This document shows, piece after piece, positions 7,380-12,805 of a DNA stretch of 12,805 nt. Numbering within the stretch: the first letter of the stretch is position 1; each line of letters starts with the position of its first letter. Made by a program: the position numbers and the translations under genes. Location: assembly GCA_947458575.1 (NCBI GenBank), contig CANHBE010000047.1, forward strand, positions 1 to 12,805, read 5' to 3'. The notes below the pieces were generated by a model. The model saw only the letters and a program-made list of their open reading frames with translations. It did no database searches and was not told the origin of the DNA. The DNA is from Flavobacteriaceae bacterium (lineage in GTDB: Bacteria; Bacteroidota; Bacteroidia; Flavobacteriales; Flavobacteriaceae).

Positions 7380-8075
7380 ATGTCTGAACAAGCCTATTTT
7401 CCAATCCGTCATTGGTCAGAAGACGATCGACCACGAGAAAAACTACTACTCAAAGGCAAAGCAGCACTCAGCGATGCCGAACTAATTGCCATTCTTATCG
7501 GTTCTGGAAGTCGAAACGAATCGGCAGTAGATCTCAGTAAACGAATTTTACACAGTGTCAATAATAATTTGAACGAACTCGGTAAGCAAAGCATAGATCA
7601 ATTGCTGAAGTTTAAGGGAATCGGCGAGGCCAAAGCCATTGCAATTCAAGCCGCCATGGAGCTCGCAAGAAGAAGACGAAGTGAAGAAGCTAGTCCAACT
7701 AAGAAAATAATGTCCAGCCAATCCGTTTTCGAAATCATGCAACCCATCATTGGCGAACTGCCGCATGAAGAGTTTTGGATCATTTATTTGAATAATTCCA
7801 ATAAAGTCATTTCTAAATTTCAATTAAGCAAAGGTGGCATCACAGGCACTTTGGTCGACATCCGTTTGGTATTTAAAAATGCATTGGCGTGCGGAGCTGT
7901 CGGTCTCATACTCACTCATAATCATCCGTCTGGTGCTTTAAAGCCAAGTGAAGCTGACAAGCAAATTACAAACAAATTGAAAACAGCGGCCGAGCAATTA
8001 GATCTAAAGGTTTTAGATCATATTATCATCACGGAATTAGCTTACTATTCCTTTTCCGATGAAGGAATTCTTTGA
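7380..8075 (+). CDS. radC: RadC-family JAB1/MPN-like metalloprotein
   Basis: A 231-residue full-length RadC family protein (usual length about 220-230). The N-terminal part has the RPREKLLLKG and LSDAELIAILIGSG motifs (17-43). A helix-hairpin-helix LLKFKGIGEAKA follows (75-86), suggesting DNA binding. The C-terminal JAMM/MPN-like domain carries an upstream Glu (HEEFW, 129-133) and HNHPSG (180-185) with D193, which gives the HxHPSG-x(7)-D metal site. All metal ligands are intact. The historical radC repair phenotype of E. coli was later assigned to recG, and the actual biochemical role of this family is unknown; annotation as a DNA repair protein is traditional only. The ATG start is supported by the conserved N-terminus and the promoter upstream. 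Confidence 0.93.
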   Translation: MSEQAYFPIRHWSEDDRPREKLLLKGKAALSDAELIAILIGSGSRNESAVDLSKRILHSVNNNLNELGKQSIDQLLKFKGIGEAKAIAIQAAMELARRRRSEEASPTKKIMSSQSVFEIMQPIIGELPHEEFWIIYLNNSNKVISKFQLSKGGITGTLVDIRLVFKNALACGAVGLILTHNHPSGALKPSEADKQITNKLKTAAEQLDLKVLDHIIITELAYYSFSDEGIL

Positions 8076-8079
8076 GAAT

Positions 8080-8113
8080 TTTGACATGAAAAGGAAAAAC
8101 TTGGCGATTTTTG
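8080..8113 (+). promoter_or_regulatory. Candidate promoter of the YjjG-like gene
   Basis: TTTG at 8080-8083 and GATTTTTG at 8106-8113 (one mismatch to TAnnTTTG) are 22 bp apart. The leader to the ATG at 8132 would be about 12 nt. Because the -7 box contains the TTG at 8111, it argues against using that TTG as the start of the next gene. Confidence 0.4.
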
Positions 8114-8131
8114 CAATTAATAAAGCAATTC

Positions 8132-8818
8132 ATGAAGGATAGTATTACACATATTTTCTTCGATTTAGATCATACCTTATGGGATTTTGACAAGAATTCT
8201 GTGTTGGCTTTTGAAAAGATATTCCGAAGTGATTTTCCCTCTGTTGATACAAACCGCTTCATTTCGCATTACGTGCCAATCAACCAGGCCTGTTGGAAAC
8301 TGTTTCAAGTAGATGCCATAAGTCACGATGAGTTGCGCTATCGGCGACTTAAGGAGTCTTTCGATGCCATATCTTTTCCAATAACTGATCAGCAAATCAA
8401 TCAAATTTCTGAGGACTATATCAAGTTTTTGCCTGATTTCAATCACTTGTTTGAAGATGCTCACGATGTATTGGAGTATCTGCGAGATCGCTACGAATTG
8501 CACATTATTACTAACGGTTTTGCTGAAGTTCAATTCAGGAAAATGAACAGCTCAAATTTGACGCATTATTTTTCTACGATTACAAACTCTGAAATGGCGG
8601 GTGCGAAGAAACCCAATCCGATTATTTTTGAACATGCATTAGACAAGGCTCAGGCAAAAAAATCAGAAAGTATTATGATAGGCGATTCAATCGATGCCGA
8701 CATTTTTGGTGCAATTAATTTTGGAATGCAAGCTATATTCTTCAATCCCAATCAAATAGAAGTGCCAGAAGGCATTCTTCAAATCAATAATCTAATCGCT
8801 TTAAAAGACCTTTTTTAG
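8132..8818 (+). CDS. yjjG: YjjG-family noncanonical pyrimidine nucleotidase (HAD superfamily)
   Basis: A 228-residue HAD phosphatase. Motif I is FFDLDHTLWDFD (9-20), with nucleophile D11 and acid/base D13. Motif II is IITNGF (125-130), motif III is the Lys in GAKKPNP (157-163) and motif IV is GDSIDAD (184-190). The helical cap between motifs I and II is of the YjjG/haloacid dehalogenase type, and the LWDFD and ITNGFxxxQ segments match YjjG. YjjG removes phosphate from UMP, dUMP, dTMP and non-canonical pyrimidine nucleotides and so protects DNA from mutagenic bases. The ATG at 8132 is chosen over the in-frame TTG at 8111, because that TTG lies in the likely -7 box and motif I is then at the usual distance from the N-terminus. 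The stop TAG abuts the next ATG. Exact substrate is inferred. Confidence 0.87.
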   Translation: MKDSITHIFFDLDHTLWDFDKNSVLAFEKIFRSDFPSVDTNRFISHYVPINQACWKLFQVDAISHDELRYRRLKESFDAISFPITDQQINQISEDYIKFLPDFNHLFEDAHDVLEYLRDRYELHIITNGFAEVQFRKMNSSNLTHYFSTITNSEMAGAKKPNPIIFEHALDKAQAKKSESIMIGDSIDADIFGAINFGMQAIFFNPNQIEVPEGILQINNLIALKDLF

Positions 8819-9550
8819 ATGAAAAAGTATTTTTTCCTTGTATTCCTGACCACCAATATGGCAATCAGTCAGAACATAATCGATCGTTATAAGTATGTCA
8901 TTGTCCCTTCGCAATTTAGTTTTTTAGATCAAAAAGATGAATATCGATTAAACACACTCACCAAACTTTTATTGGAAAAATACGGTTTCAAGGCCTATTT
9001 AGATAGTGAGGAATTTGCAATGCGACCTAGAGAATCGAATTGCGAAGCACTTTATGCAGATGTTACCAGCAGTGGTAATTTCGTCCGAACAAAACTGCAA
9101 GTAGCGCTGAAAGATTGCCGGAATAAAATAGTGTACCAATCTAGTATCGGCTCTAGCAAAGAGAAAGAGTATAAGATTGCATACACGCAAGCTTTGCGAA
9201 TGGCATTCGAGAGCTTTAGTAACATCAAGAAGGAAACGGTTCAATCTAATTCCGAAGGTTCAGAAATAACTGAAGAACCTGTAAAGATTGAAAACATGAC
9301 CAAATTGCCTGTCTCTGATTCAAATGATTGGACTTATGTTGTAAAAAAGGAACGCAAAGGTTATATGATTACAGATCGTGCAAATTCAAAATTCTACTTG
9401 CAATTACTGGCGACCAATAATCCGTCAGTTTTTATCGGAAAATCTGATAAAGGTCAAGGTGTGGCGACAGTCAAAGGAGATTATTTGATATTCGAATACT
9501 ACGAAGACGACATATTAATCTCAGCACAATTAATGCTTAAAATTCAATAG
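8819..9550 (+). CDS. Exported conserved hypothetical protein of flavobacterial type
   Basis: A 243-residue protein with a signal peptide (MKKYFFLVFLTTNMAIS, cut near residue 17). The mature protein begins with NIIDRYKYVIVPSQFSFL and continues with DEYRLNTLTKLLLEKYGFKAY. I recall very similar N-terminal sequences in many Flavobacteriaceae proteins of unknown function. Residues 25-140 look like one alpha/beta domain with two cysteines (C54? and C99 regions: ESNCEAL, LKDCRNK). A charged linker at about 141-165 leads to a beta-rich C-terminal part (WTYVVKKERKGYMITDRAN...GVATVKGDYLIFEYYEDD). No enzyme motif is visible. It starts on the base after the stop of the yjjG-like gene, so it is probably cotranscribed, and its last 7 bp overlap the convergent rarA. 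Periplasmic or outer-membrane-facing location is inferred from the signal peptide. Confidence 0.83.
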   Translation: MKKYFFLVFLTTNMAISQNIIDRYKYVIVPSQFSFLDQKDEYRLNTLTKLLLEKYGFKAYLDSEEFAMRPRESNCEALYADVTSSGNFVRTKLQVALKDCRNKIVYQSSIGSSKEKEYKIAYTQALRMAFESFSNIKKETVQSNSEGSEITEEPVKIENMTKLPVSDSNDWTYVVKKERKGYMITDRANSKFYLQLLATNNPSVFIGKSDKGQGVATVKGDYLIFEYYEDDILISAQLMLKIQ

Positions 9551-10821
9551 CCATATTTGTCTTTCCACCTATTTTTCAAAAATTCCCTAGTTCCATTTTC
9601 CCGACTGTTATTTCCCGGCTCATAAAAAGTCGTATTTGAAATAGCATCCGGTAAAAATTCTTGTTCAACAAAATTATTCGCAAAATCATGGGCGTATTGA
9701 TATTCGTTTCCGTAACCCAATTCTTTCATTAAGGCAGTGGGCGCGTTTCGCAGCGGAATGGGTACAGGCAAATCGCCACTTTCTTTAACGACTTGTTGTG
9801 CTTTTCCAATGGCCACATAAGACGCATTACTTTTTGGAGAAGTTGCCAAGTAAATGGCACATTGACTCAATATAATACGGCTTTCCGGGTAACCGATTGT
9901 TGCAACAGCTTGAAAAGTGTTGTTTGCCATAATAAATGCAGTCGGATTGGCATTCCCGATGTCTTCACTGGCAAGAATCAGCATTCGCCGAGCAATAAAC
10001 TTAACATCTTCACCGCCTTCGATCATTCGAGCAAGCCAATAGACAGCCGCATTAGGATCTGATCCTCGTATCGATTTGATGAATGCTGAAACGATATCAT
10101 AATGTTGCTCGCCGGTCTTGTCGTACAAAACAGTGTTTTGTTGTACGATTTGCAAAACGCGTTCGTTGGTGATCAAAATCTCGCTTTCATTAGACGCGTT
10201 TACGACCAGTTCAAAAATATTTAATAGTTTGCGTCCATCGCCGCCAGAAAGTCGCAACAGCGCTTCCGATTCGCGTATTTCTATTTTTTTGGTTTTCAAA
10301 ATAACGTCAGTAGTCATCGCGCGCTCGAGTAAAATTTCCAAATCAGATTTGGTGAACGCATTCAAAACATACACCTGACAACGCGACAGTAAAGCCGGAA
10401 TTACTTCAAAACTCGGATTTTCCGTAGTAGCACCAATCAAAGTAATCCAACCTTTTTCGACGGCAGCCAACAAAGAGTCTTGCTGTGATTTGCTAAAGCG
10501 ATGAATCTCATCAATAAACAAAATCGGATTCTTTGCTGTGAAAAGTCCACCGCTCTGTTTTGCTTTCTCTATAACGTCTCGAATATCTTTTACACCTGAA
10601 TTGATGGCGCTCAAAACATAAAACGGTCGTTTTGATTCTTGCGCAATAATCTGGGCTAAAGTTGTTTTTCCTGTTCCCGGTGGACCCCAAAAAATCAGCG
10701 AAGGTATGATGCCATTTTCAATTTGTCGTGTGAGAGATCCGGTCGGACCAACCAAGTGCGATTGACTGACATAATCCTCTAAATTTGCGGGGCGAATCCG
10801 TTCGGCTAATGGTGCTTCCAT
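9544..10821 (-). CDS. rarA: Replication-associated recombination protein RarA (MgsA), AAA+ ATPase
   Basis: A 425-residue clamp-loader-like AAA+ ATPase that acts at stalled replication forks and is related to eukaryotic WRNIP1/Mgs1. The start MEAPLAERIRPANLEDYVSQ matches the family. Visible motifs are Walker A GPPGTGKT (46-53), Walker B LFIDEIHR (101-108), sensor 1 GATTEN (130-135), an arginine finger in LLSRC (R147) and sensor 2 GGDGR (193-197). The C-terminal tetramerisation region follows, with YDIVSAFIKSIRGSDPNAAVYWLARM (241-266) and EDIGNANP (286-293). Length is close to E. coli RarA (447). All ATPase residues are present, so the protein should be active. It converges on the hypothetical gene with a 7-bp overlap and no intervening terminator. 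Confidence 0.96.
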   Translation of the reverse strand: MEAPLAERIRPANLEDYVSQSHLVGPTGSLTRQIENGIIPSLIFWGPPGTGKTTLAQIIAQESKRPFYVLSAINSGVKDIRDVIEKAKQSGGLFTAKNPILFIDEIHRFSKSQQDSLLAAVEKGWITLIGATTENPSFEVIPALLSRCQVYVLNAFTKSDLEILLERAMTTDVILKTKKIEIRESEALLRLSGGDGRKLLNIFELVVNASNESEILITNERVLQIVQQNTVLYDKTGEQHYDIVSAFIKSIRGSDPNAAVYWLARMIEGGEDVKFIARRMLILASEDIGNANPTAFIMANNTFQAVATIGYPESRIILSQCAIYLATSPKSNASYVAIGKAQQVVKESGDLPVPIPLRNAPTALMKELGYGNEYQYAHDFANNFVEQEFLPDAISNTTFYEPGNNSRENGTREFLKNRWKDKYGY

Positions 10822-10825
10822 GGCG

Positions 10826-10833
10826 TAAATTTA
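10826..10833 (-). promoter_or_regulatory. Possible -7 box of rarA, immediately before the ATG
   Basis: TAAATTTA is one base from TAnnTTTG and ends 4 nt before the rarA ATG. With normal spacing, transcription would start at or near the A of ATG, which would make a leaderless mRNA. There is no convincing -33 element, so confidence is low. Confidence 0.25.
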
Positions 10834-10883
10834 GTTTTTTAATTTATTTTTCGGAGCAATTTGCTAAAAAGCCTTTTTGTTAT

Positions 10884-10993
10884 TGGGAGCTTGATTCCCG
10901 CTGTCATTCCAAATCTTTTTTGTTTTCAGCGCAATCTTCTATATGTCGCATCATTCGAAACAAAAAAGGATTTTCCCTTCCATCGGGGCTATG
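10884..10993. ncRNA. Structured intergenic element, candidate flavobacterial repeat or non-coding RNA
   Basis: The rarA-rhomboid gap holds an imperfect long hairpin. Outer arms are CCCG (10897-10900) and CGGG (10984-10987). Inner arms are TTTTTTGTTT (10916-10925) and AAACAAAAAA (10958-10967), extended by AATC (10912-10915) with GATT (10969-10972) around one bulged G. The loop is about 32 nt. The surrounding blocks GGGAGCTTGATTCCCGCTG and CATCGGGGCTA resemble an intergenic element I recall as recurring in many flavobacterial genomes. It could correspond to the Flavo-1 RNA family, but this is from memory and unverified. Strand is not settled: the minus strand would lead toward rarA, the plus strand toward the rhomboid gene. 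Confidence 0.5.
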
Positions 10994-11056
10994 GCATTCG
11001 ATATCAAAACAGCTGCGGTTTTAACTGACAAATTAGCACAATTTTGCTTTTGGTTA

Positions 11057-11064
11057 TATTTTTG
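11057..11064 (+). promoter_or_regulatory. Candidate -7 box for the rhomboid gene
   Basis: TATTTTTG is a full match to TAnnTTTG and lies 33 nt ahead of the ATG at 11098. The nearest TTTG (11043-11046) is too close to serve as -33. Like the YjjG case, this position supports the downstream ATG rather than the TTG at 11044. Confidence 0.45.
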
Positions 11065-11097
11065 AAAACGATAAAAAATCAACCACTAATTATTCCC

Positions 11098-11883
11098 ATG
11101 GAAGATCAACATTTCAAATTCTCAGCCTCAGTCATTGCATTTCCTTTTTTGTCGGTATTGCTTTTGTGGGTCATTTTTTGGTTAGACGTTCGTTTTCATT
11201 TAAATCTTCACTATTTTGGAATTTTACCAAGAACACTTGAAGGAACACCCGGGATTTTGTTTTCGCCTTTCATTCACGGTAACATAGAGCATCTTTACAA
11301 TAATTCGATTCCATTGCTAGTTCTTATTGCTGCTTTGCGATTTTTTTATCGCGACTTGACTTTTCAGGTTTTAGGTTTCGGATTAGTCCTTACTGGTTTG
11401 ATTACTTGGATAATTGGTAGAGAGTCCTATCATATTGGTGCCAGTGGTTTGGTTTATCTTTTGGTGAGTTTCATTTTCTTCAAAGGCATTCGGACCAAAT
11501 ATTATCGCCTGGTAGCACTTTCGCTAGTTGTTGTTATGGTATATGGAAGTTTGGTTTGGTATATTTTTCCCAATGTTGAAGAAGGCATTTCATGGGAAGG
11601 GCATTTGGCAGGTTTAGTTACAGGTTTTGCTTTCGCCGTTTCCTTTAAAACACCTGAGTACAAGAAAATAATACGATACGAATGGGAAAGACCTGATTAT
11701 GATCCTTCTCAGGACAAGTTTATGCAACGATTTGATGAGAACGGAAATTTTGTGAATCTACCAAAACCCGAATTGATTGAAAGTGAATTGCCAATCAATA
11801 TGCATATTACAAATTCAGAGTACGATGTTGTTTATGATCCGACGGAAAACAAGTACGTTATAAAAAAGAAAAAACCCAATTAA
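11098..11883 (+). CDS. Rhomboid-family intramembrane serine protease
   Basis: A 261-residue polytopic inner-membrane protein. Hydrophobic segments are visible at about 11-30, 66-82, 88-106, 113-130, 136-156 and 166-183, which fits the six-helix GlpG core. Catalytic Ser116 lies in GASG (114-117) and the partner His169 in EGHLAGL. The HGNIEHLYNN segment (60-69) supplies the conserved HxxxN of helix 2. Rhomboids cleave single-span membrane proteins within the bilayer. After residue 184 comes a soluble, charged C-terminal tail of nearly 80 residues ending in KKKK, longer than in GlpG. The start is the ATG at 11098; an in-frame TTG at 11044 would put the leader across the probable -7 box. The stop TAA overlaps the rlmB stop by 4 bp. 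The substrate is unknown. Confidence 0.92.
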   Translation: MEDQHFKFSASVIAFPFLSVLLLWVIFWLDVRFHLNLHYFGILPRTLEGTPGILFSPFIHGNIEHLYNNSIPLLVLIAALRFFYRDLTFQVLGFGLVLTGLITWIIGRESYHIGASGLVYLLVSFIFFKGIRTKYYRLVALSLVVVMVYGSLVWYIFPNVEEGISWEGHLAGLVTGFAFAVSFKTPEYKKIIRYEWERPDYDPSQDKFMQRFDENGNFVNLPKPELIESELPINMHITNSEYDVVYDPTENKYVIKKKKPN

Positions 11884-12614
11884 TGTCTTTGACGAACCGC
11901 TTCGTAAAGAAAAGCGCCGCAAGCAACAGCGACATTCAAAGAGCCGATACTGCCGAACATAGGTAACTTTGCTTTTTCATCTACCATTTTTAAGACAGAA
12001 GGATTTATGCCGCGATCTTCACTTCCCATGATGATTGCCAGAGGTTCATTTAATGACAAGTCATAAATATTCTGATCTGTTTTTTCGGTTGCAGCCACTG
12101 TTTTAATTCCCGAACCTTGAAGGTAGAAAATAGCATCTTTGATATGTTCTACTTTACAGATGGGCACATTAAAAACAGCGCCCGCAGAGGTCTTTACAGT
12201 GTCGCCGTTTACGGGAGCAGAGCCCGCTTTCTGCACGATGATTCCATCAACTCCTGTACATTCAGCGGTACGAATTATAGCACCAAAATTACGTGCGTCA
12301 GAGATTTGATCTAAAATGAGAAAAAGTGGTACTCTTCCGGTAGCAATTGTTGTTTCGACTAAATCTTCCAAGTCCATAAAACCGATTGGCGAGATACTAG
12401 CAACTGCACCTTGATGGTTATTTGGTGTCAGTCGATTGAGTTTCTCTACCGGAACGTAACTGAAATTGATGTTGGCCCGTTTCATGACTTTCATCAAATC
12501 CTTCATCAGTTCTCCGGAAATATCTTTTTGAATAAATACTTTATCCACTTCTTGTCCGGATTGAATGGCTTCGATTATGGCTCTAATTCCGAATATAATT
12601 TGTTCTTTTTCCAT
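11880..12614 (-). CDS. rlmB: 23S rRNA (guanosine-2'-O-)-methyltransferase RlmB, SpoU/TrmH family
   Basis: A 244-residue SPOUT methyltransferase, nearly the same length as E. coli RlmB (243), which methylates the ribose of G2251 in the peptidyl-transferase region of 23S rRNA with S-adenosylmethionine. Residues 6-75 form the N-terminal RNA-binding substrate domain (IIFGIRAIIEAI, then the HQGAVASISP junction). The catalytic knot contains motif 1 (LDQISDARNFGAIIRTAE, with N109 and R115), motif 2 (IMGSEDRGI, 195-203) and motif 3 (LPMFGSIGSLNVAVACG, 217-233, with S225 and N227). All key residues are present. RlmB is preferred over TrmH or other SpoU members because of the N-terminal domain and FGIRAI start. 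It converges on the rhomboid gene with both stops in one TTAA. Confidence 0.94.
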   Translation of the reverse strand: MEKEQIIFGIRAIIEAIQSGQEVDKVFIQKDISGELMKDLMKVMKRANINFSYVPVEKLNRLTPNNHQGAVASISPIGFMDLEDLVETTIATGRVPLFLILDQISDARNFGAIIRTAECTGVDGIIVQKAGSAPVNGDTVKTSAGAVFNVPICKVEHIKDAIFYLQGSGIKTVAATEKTDQNIYDLSLNEPLAIIMGSEDRGINPSVLKMVDEKAKLPMFGSIGSLNVAVACGAFLYEAVRQRH

Positions 12615-12619
12615 AGCGG

Positions 12620-12627
12620 TAAAGATA
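12620..12627 (-). promoter_or_regulatory. Possible -7 box of rlmB, immediately before the ATG
   Basis: On the minus strand TATCTTTA is one base from TAnnTTTG and ends 5 nt before the rlmB ATG, the same layout as rarA. It lies between the terminator and the gene, so it is the only promoter-like sequence left for rlmB if the terminator is efficient. Confidence 0.25.
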
Positions 12628-12628
12628 T

Positions 12629-12661
12629 AAAAAAACCATCCGTGATTTCGGATGGTTTTTT
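12629..12661. terminator. Bidirectional rho-independent terminator
   Basis: A7, then stem CCATCCG (12636-12642), loop TGATTT, stem CGGATGG (12649-12655), then T6. The arms are perfectly complementary and the A and T runs extend the pairing. Read on the minus strand it has a strong U-tract and follows the stop of the truncated gene (12681) by about 20 nt, so it ends that transcript. On the plus strand there is no gene that obviously needs it. Confidence 0.88.
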
Positions 12662-12680
12662 GATCAGATTAAAGATTATA

Positions 12681-12805
12681 TTAGTCTTGCAAAATAGCAG
12701 GCCAGTCGACACCACCTTCTCTGGTTATGGTTACACGTCCGCCTTCACCGGTTAGGTATGAACTTATAAAATCAACGACCATAGTAGGTCCAGATACACT
12801 GACAA
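12681..12805 (-). CDS. Unidentified protein, last 40 codons only
   Basis: The minus-strand frame from the right edge (first full codon at 12803) runs 40 codons to TAA at 12683-12681. It encodes VSVSGPTMVVDFISSYLT, then GEGGRVTITREGG, and ends VDWPAILQD. The other two minus frames stop early in this stretch. The strong terminator just downstream and the acidic, well-formed C-terminus support a real gene end. The stretch is soluble, with no membrane segment. I do not recognise the family, and the start and most of the gene lie outside the window. Confidence 0.6.
   Translation of the reverse strand, partial: VSVSGPTMVVDFISSYLTGEGGRVTITREGGVDWPAILQD

Noticed and set aside
8066..8083. AATTCT-TTG-AGAATT hairpin over the radC stop codon as a terminator
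   Set aside because: The stem is only six mostly A-T pairs and is followed by too few T residues. It may be chance in AT-rich DNA.
8111..8131. TTG at 8111 as start of the YjjG-like gene
   Set aside because: It overlaps a likely -7 box and adds seven residues not expected before motif I. The ATG at 8132 is preferred.
10785..11024. Plus-strand open frame between rarA and the rhomboid gene
   Set aside because: It begins inside rarA on the opposite strand and then runs through the structured intergenic element. The translated sequence has no domain-like features.
11044..11097. TTG at 11044 as start of the rhomboid gene
   Set aside because: The extra 18 residues would be encoded across a perfect TAnnTTTG box. 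The ATG at 11098 gives a normal rhomboid N-terminus.
12411..12755. Plus-strand open frame opposite rlmB
   Set aside because: It crosses the bidirectional terminator and overlaps two minus-strand coding regions; the protein shows no recognisable features.

Overview
The window reads as chromosomal DNA of a flavobacterium-like member of the Bacteroidota. It is AT-rich. Recognisable Shine-Dalgarno sequences are absent, and several genes are preceded by the TAnnTTTG -7 box typical of this phylum. The genes (a giant Ig/PKD-repeat surface protein, an Mpl-type Mur ligase, RadC, a YjjG-like HAD phosphatase, RarA, a rhomboid protease, RlmB) have close relatives in Flavobacteriaceae, in a similar order as far as I recall. 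The genus cannot be fixed from the sequence alone.

Left part (1-4972, minus strand): one uninterrupted reading frame of 1657 codons that runs off the left edge. It encodes the N-terminal part of a very large secreted adhesin-like protein. After a signal peptide comes a unique N-terminal domain, then four exact-period 85-residue four-cysteine modules, three classical Ig-like modules (about 93 residues), two GGMTGG-type PKD-like modules, four SWTR/NLTGI-type modules and further related domains. No stop interrupts it. The plus-strand open frames over this region are shadows.

Divergent control region (4973-5240): -7-like boxes point both ways. Between and within them are a 13-bp perfect palindrome, a 23-bp near-perfect inverted repeat and three copies of AGTACT.

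Middle part (5241-9550, plus strand): an exported TPR protein directly abuts mpl (peptidoglycan recycling). Next come radC with its own promoter, then a YjjG-like nucleotidase directly abutting an exported conserved hypothetical protein. These are two tightly coupled gene pairs around a singly transcribed radC.

Right part (9544-12805): rarA (minus) converges on the hypothetical gene with a 7-bp overlap. A structured intergenic element resembling a repeat I associate with flavobacteria lies between rarA and the divergently transcribed rhomboid gene. The rhomboid gene and rlmB (minus) converge and share a TTAA that supplies both stop codons. Upstream of rlmB is a strong bidirectional terminator, then the last 40 codons of an unidentified minus-strand gene cut by the window edge.

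I see no CRISPR array, tRNA, rRNA, insertion sequence or phage gene. Nothing looks like a complete undescribed defence or biosynthetic system. The most novel-looking items are the modular adhesin with its N-terminal domain, the palindromic control region in front of it, and the intergenic structured element at about 10884-10993.
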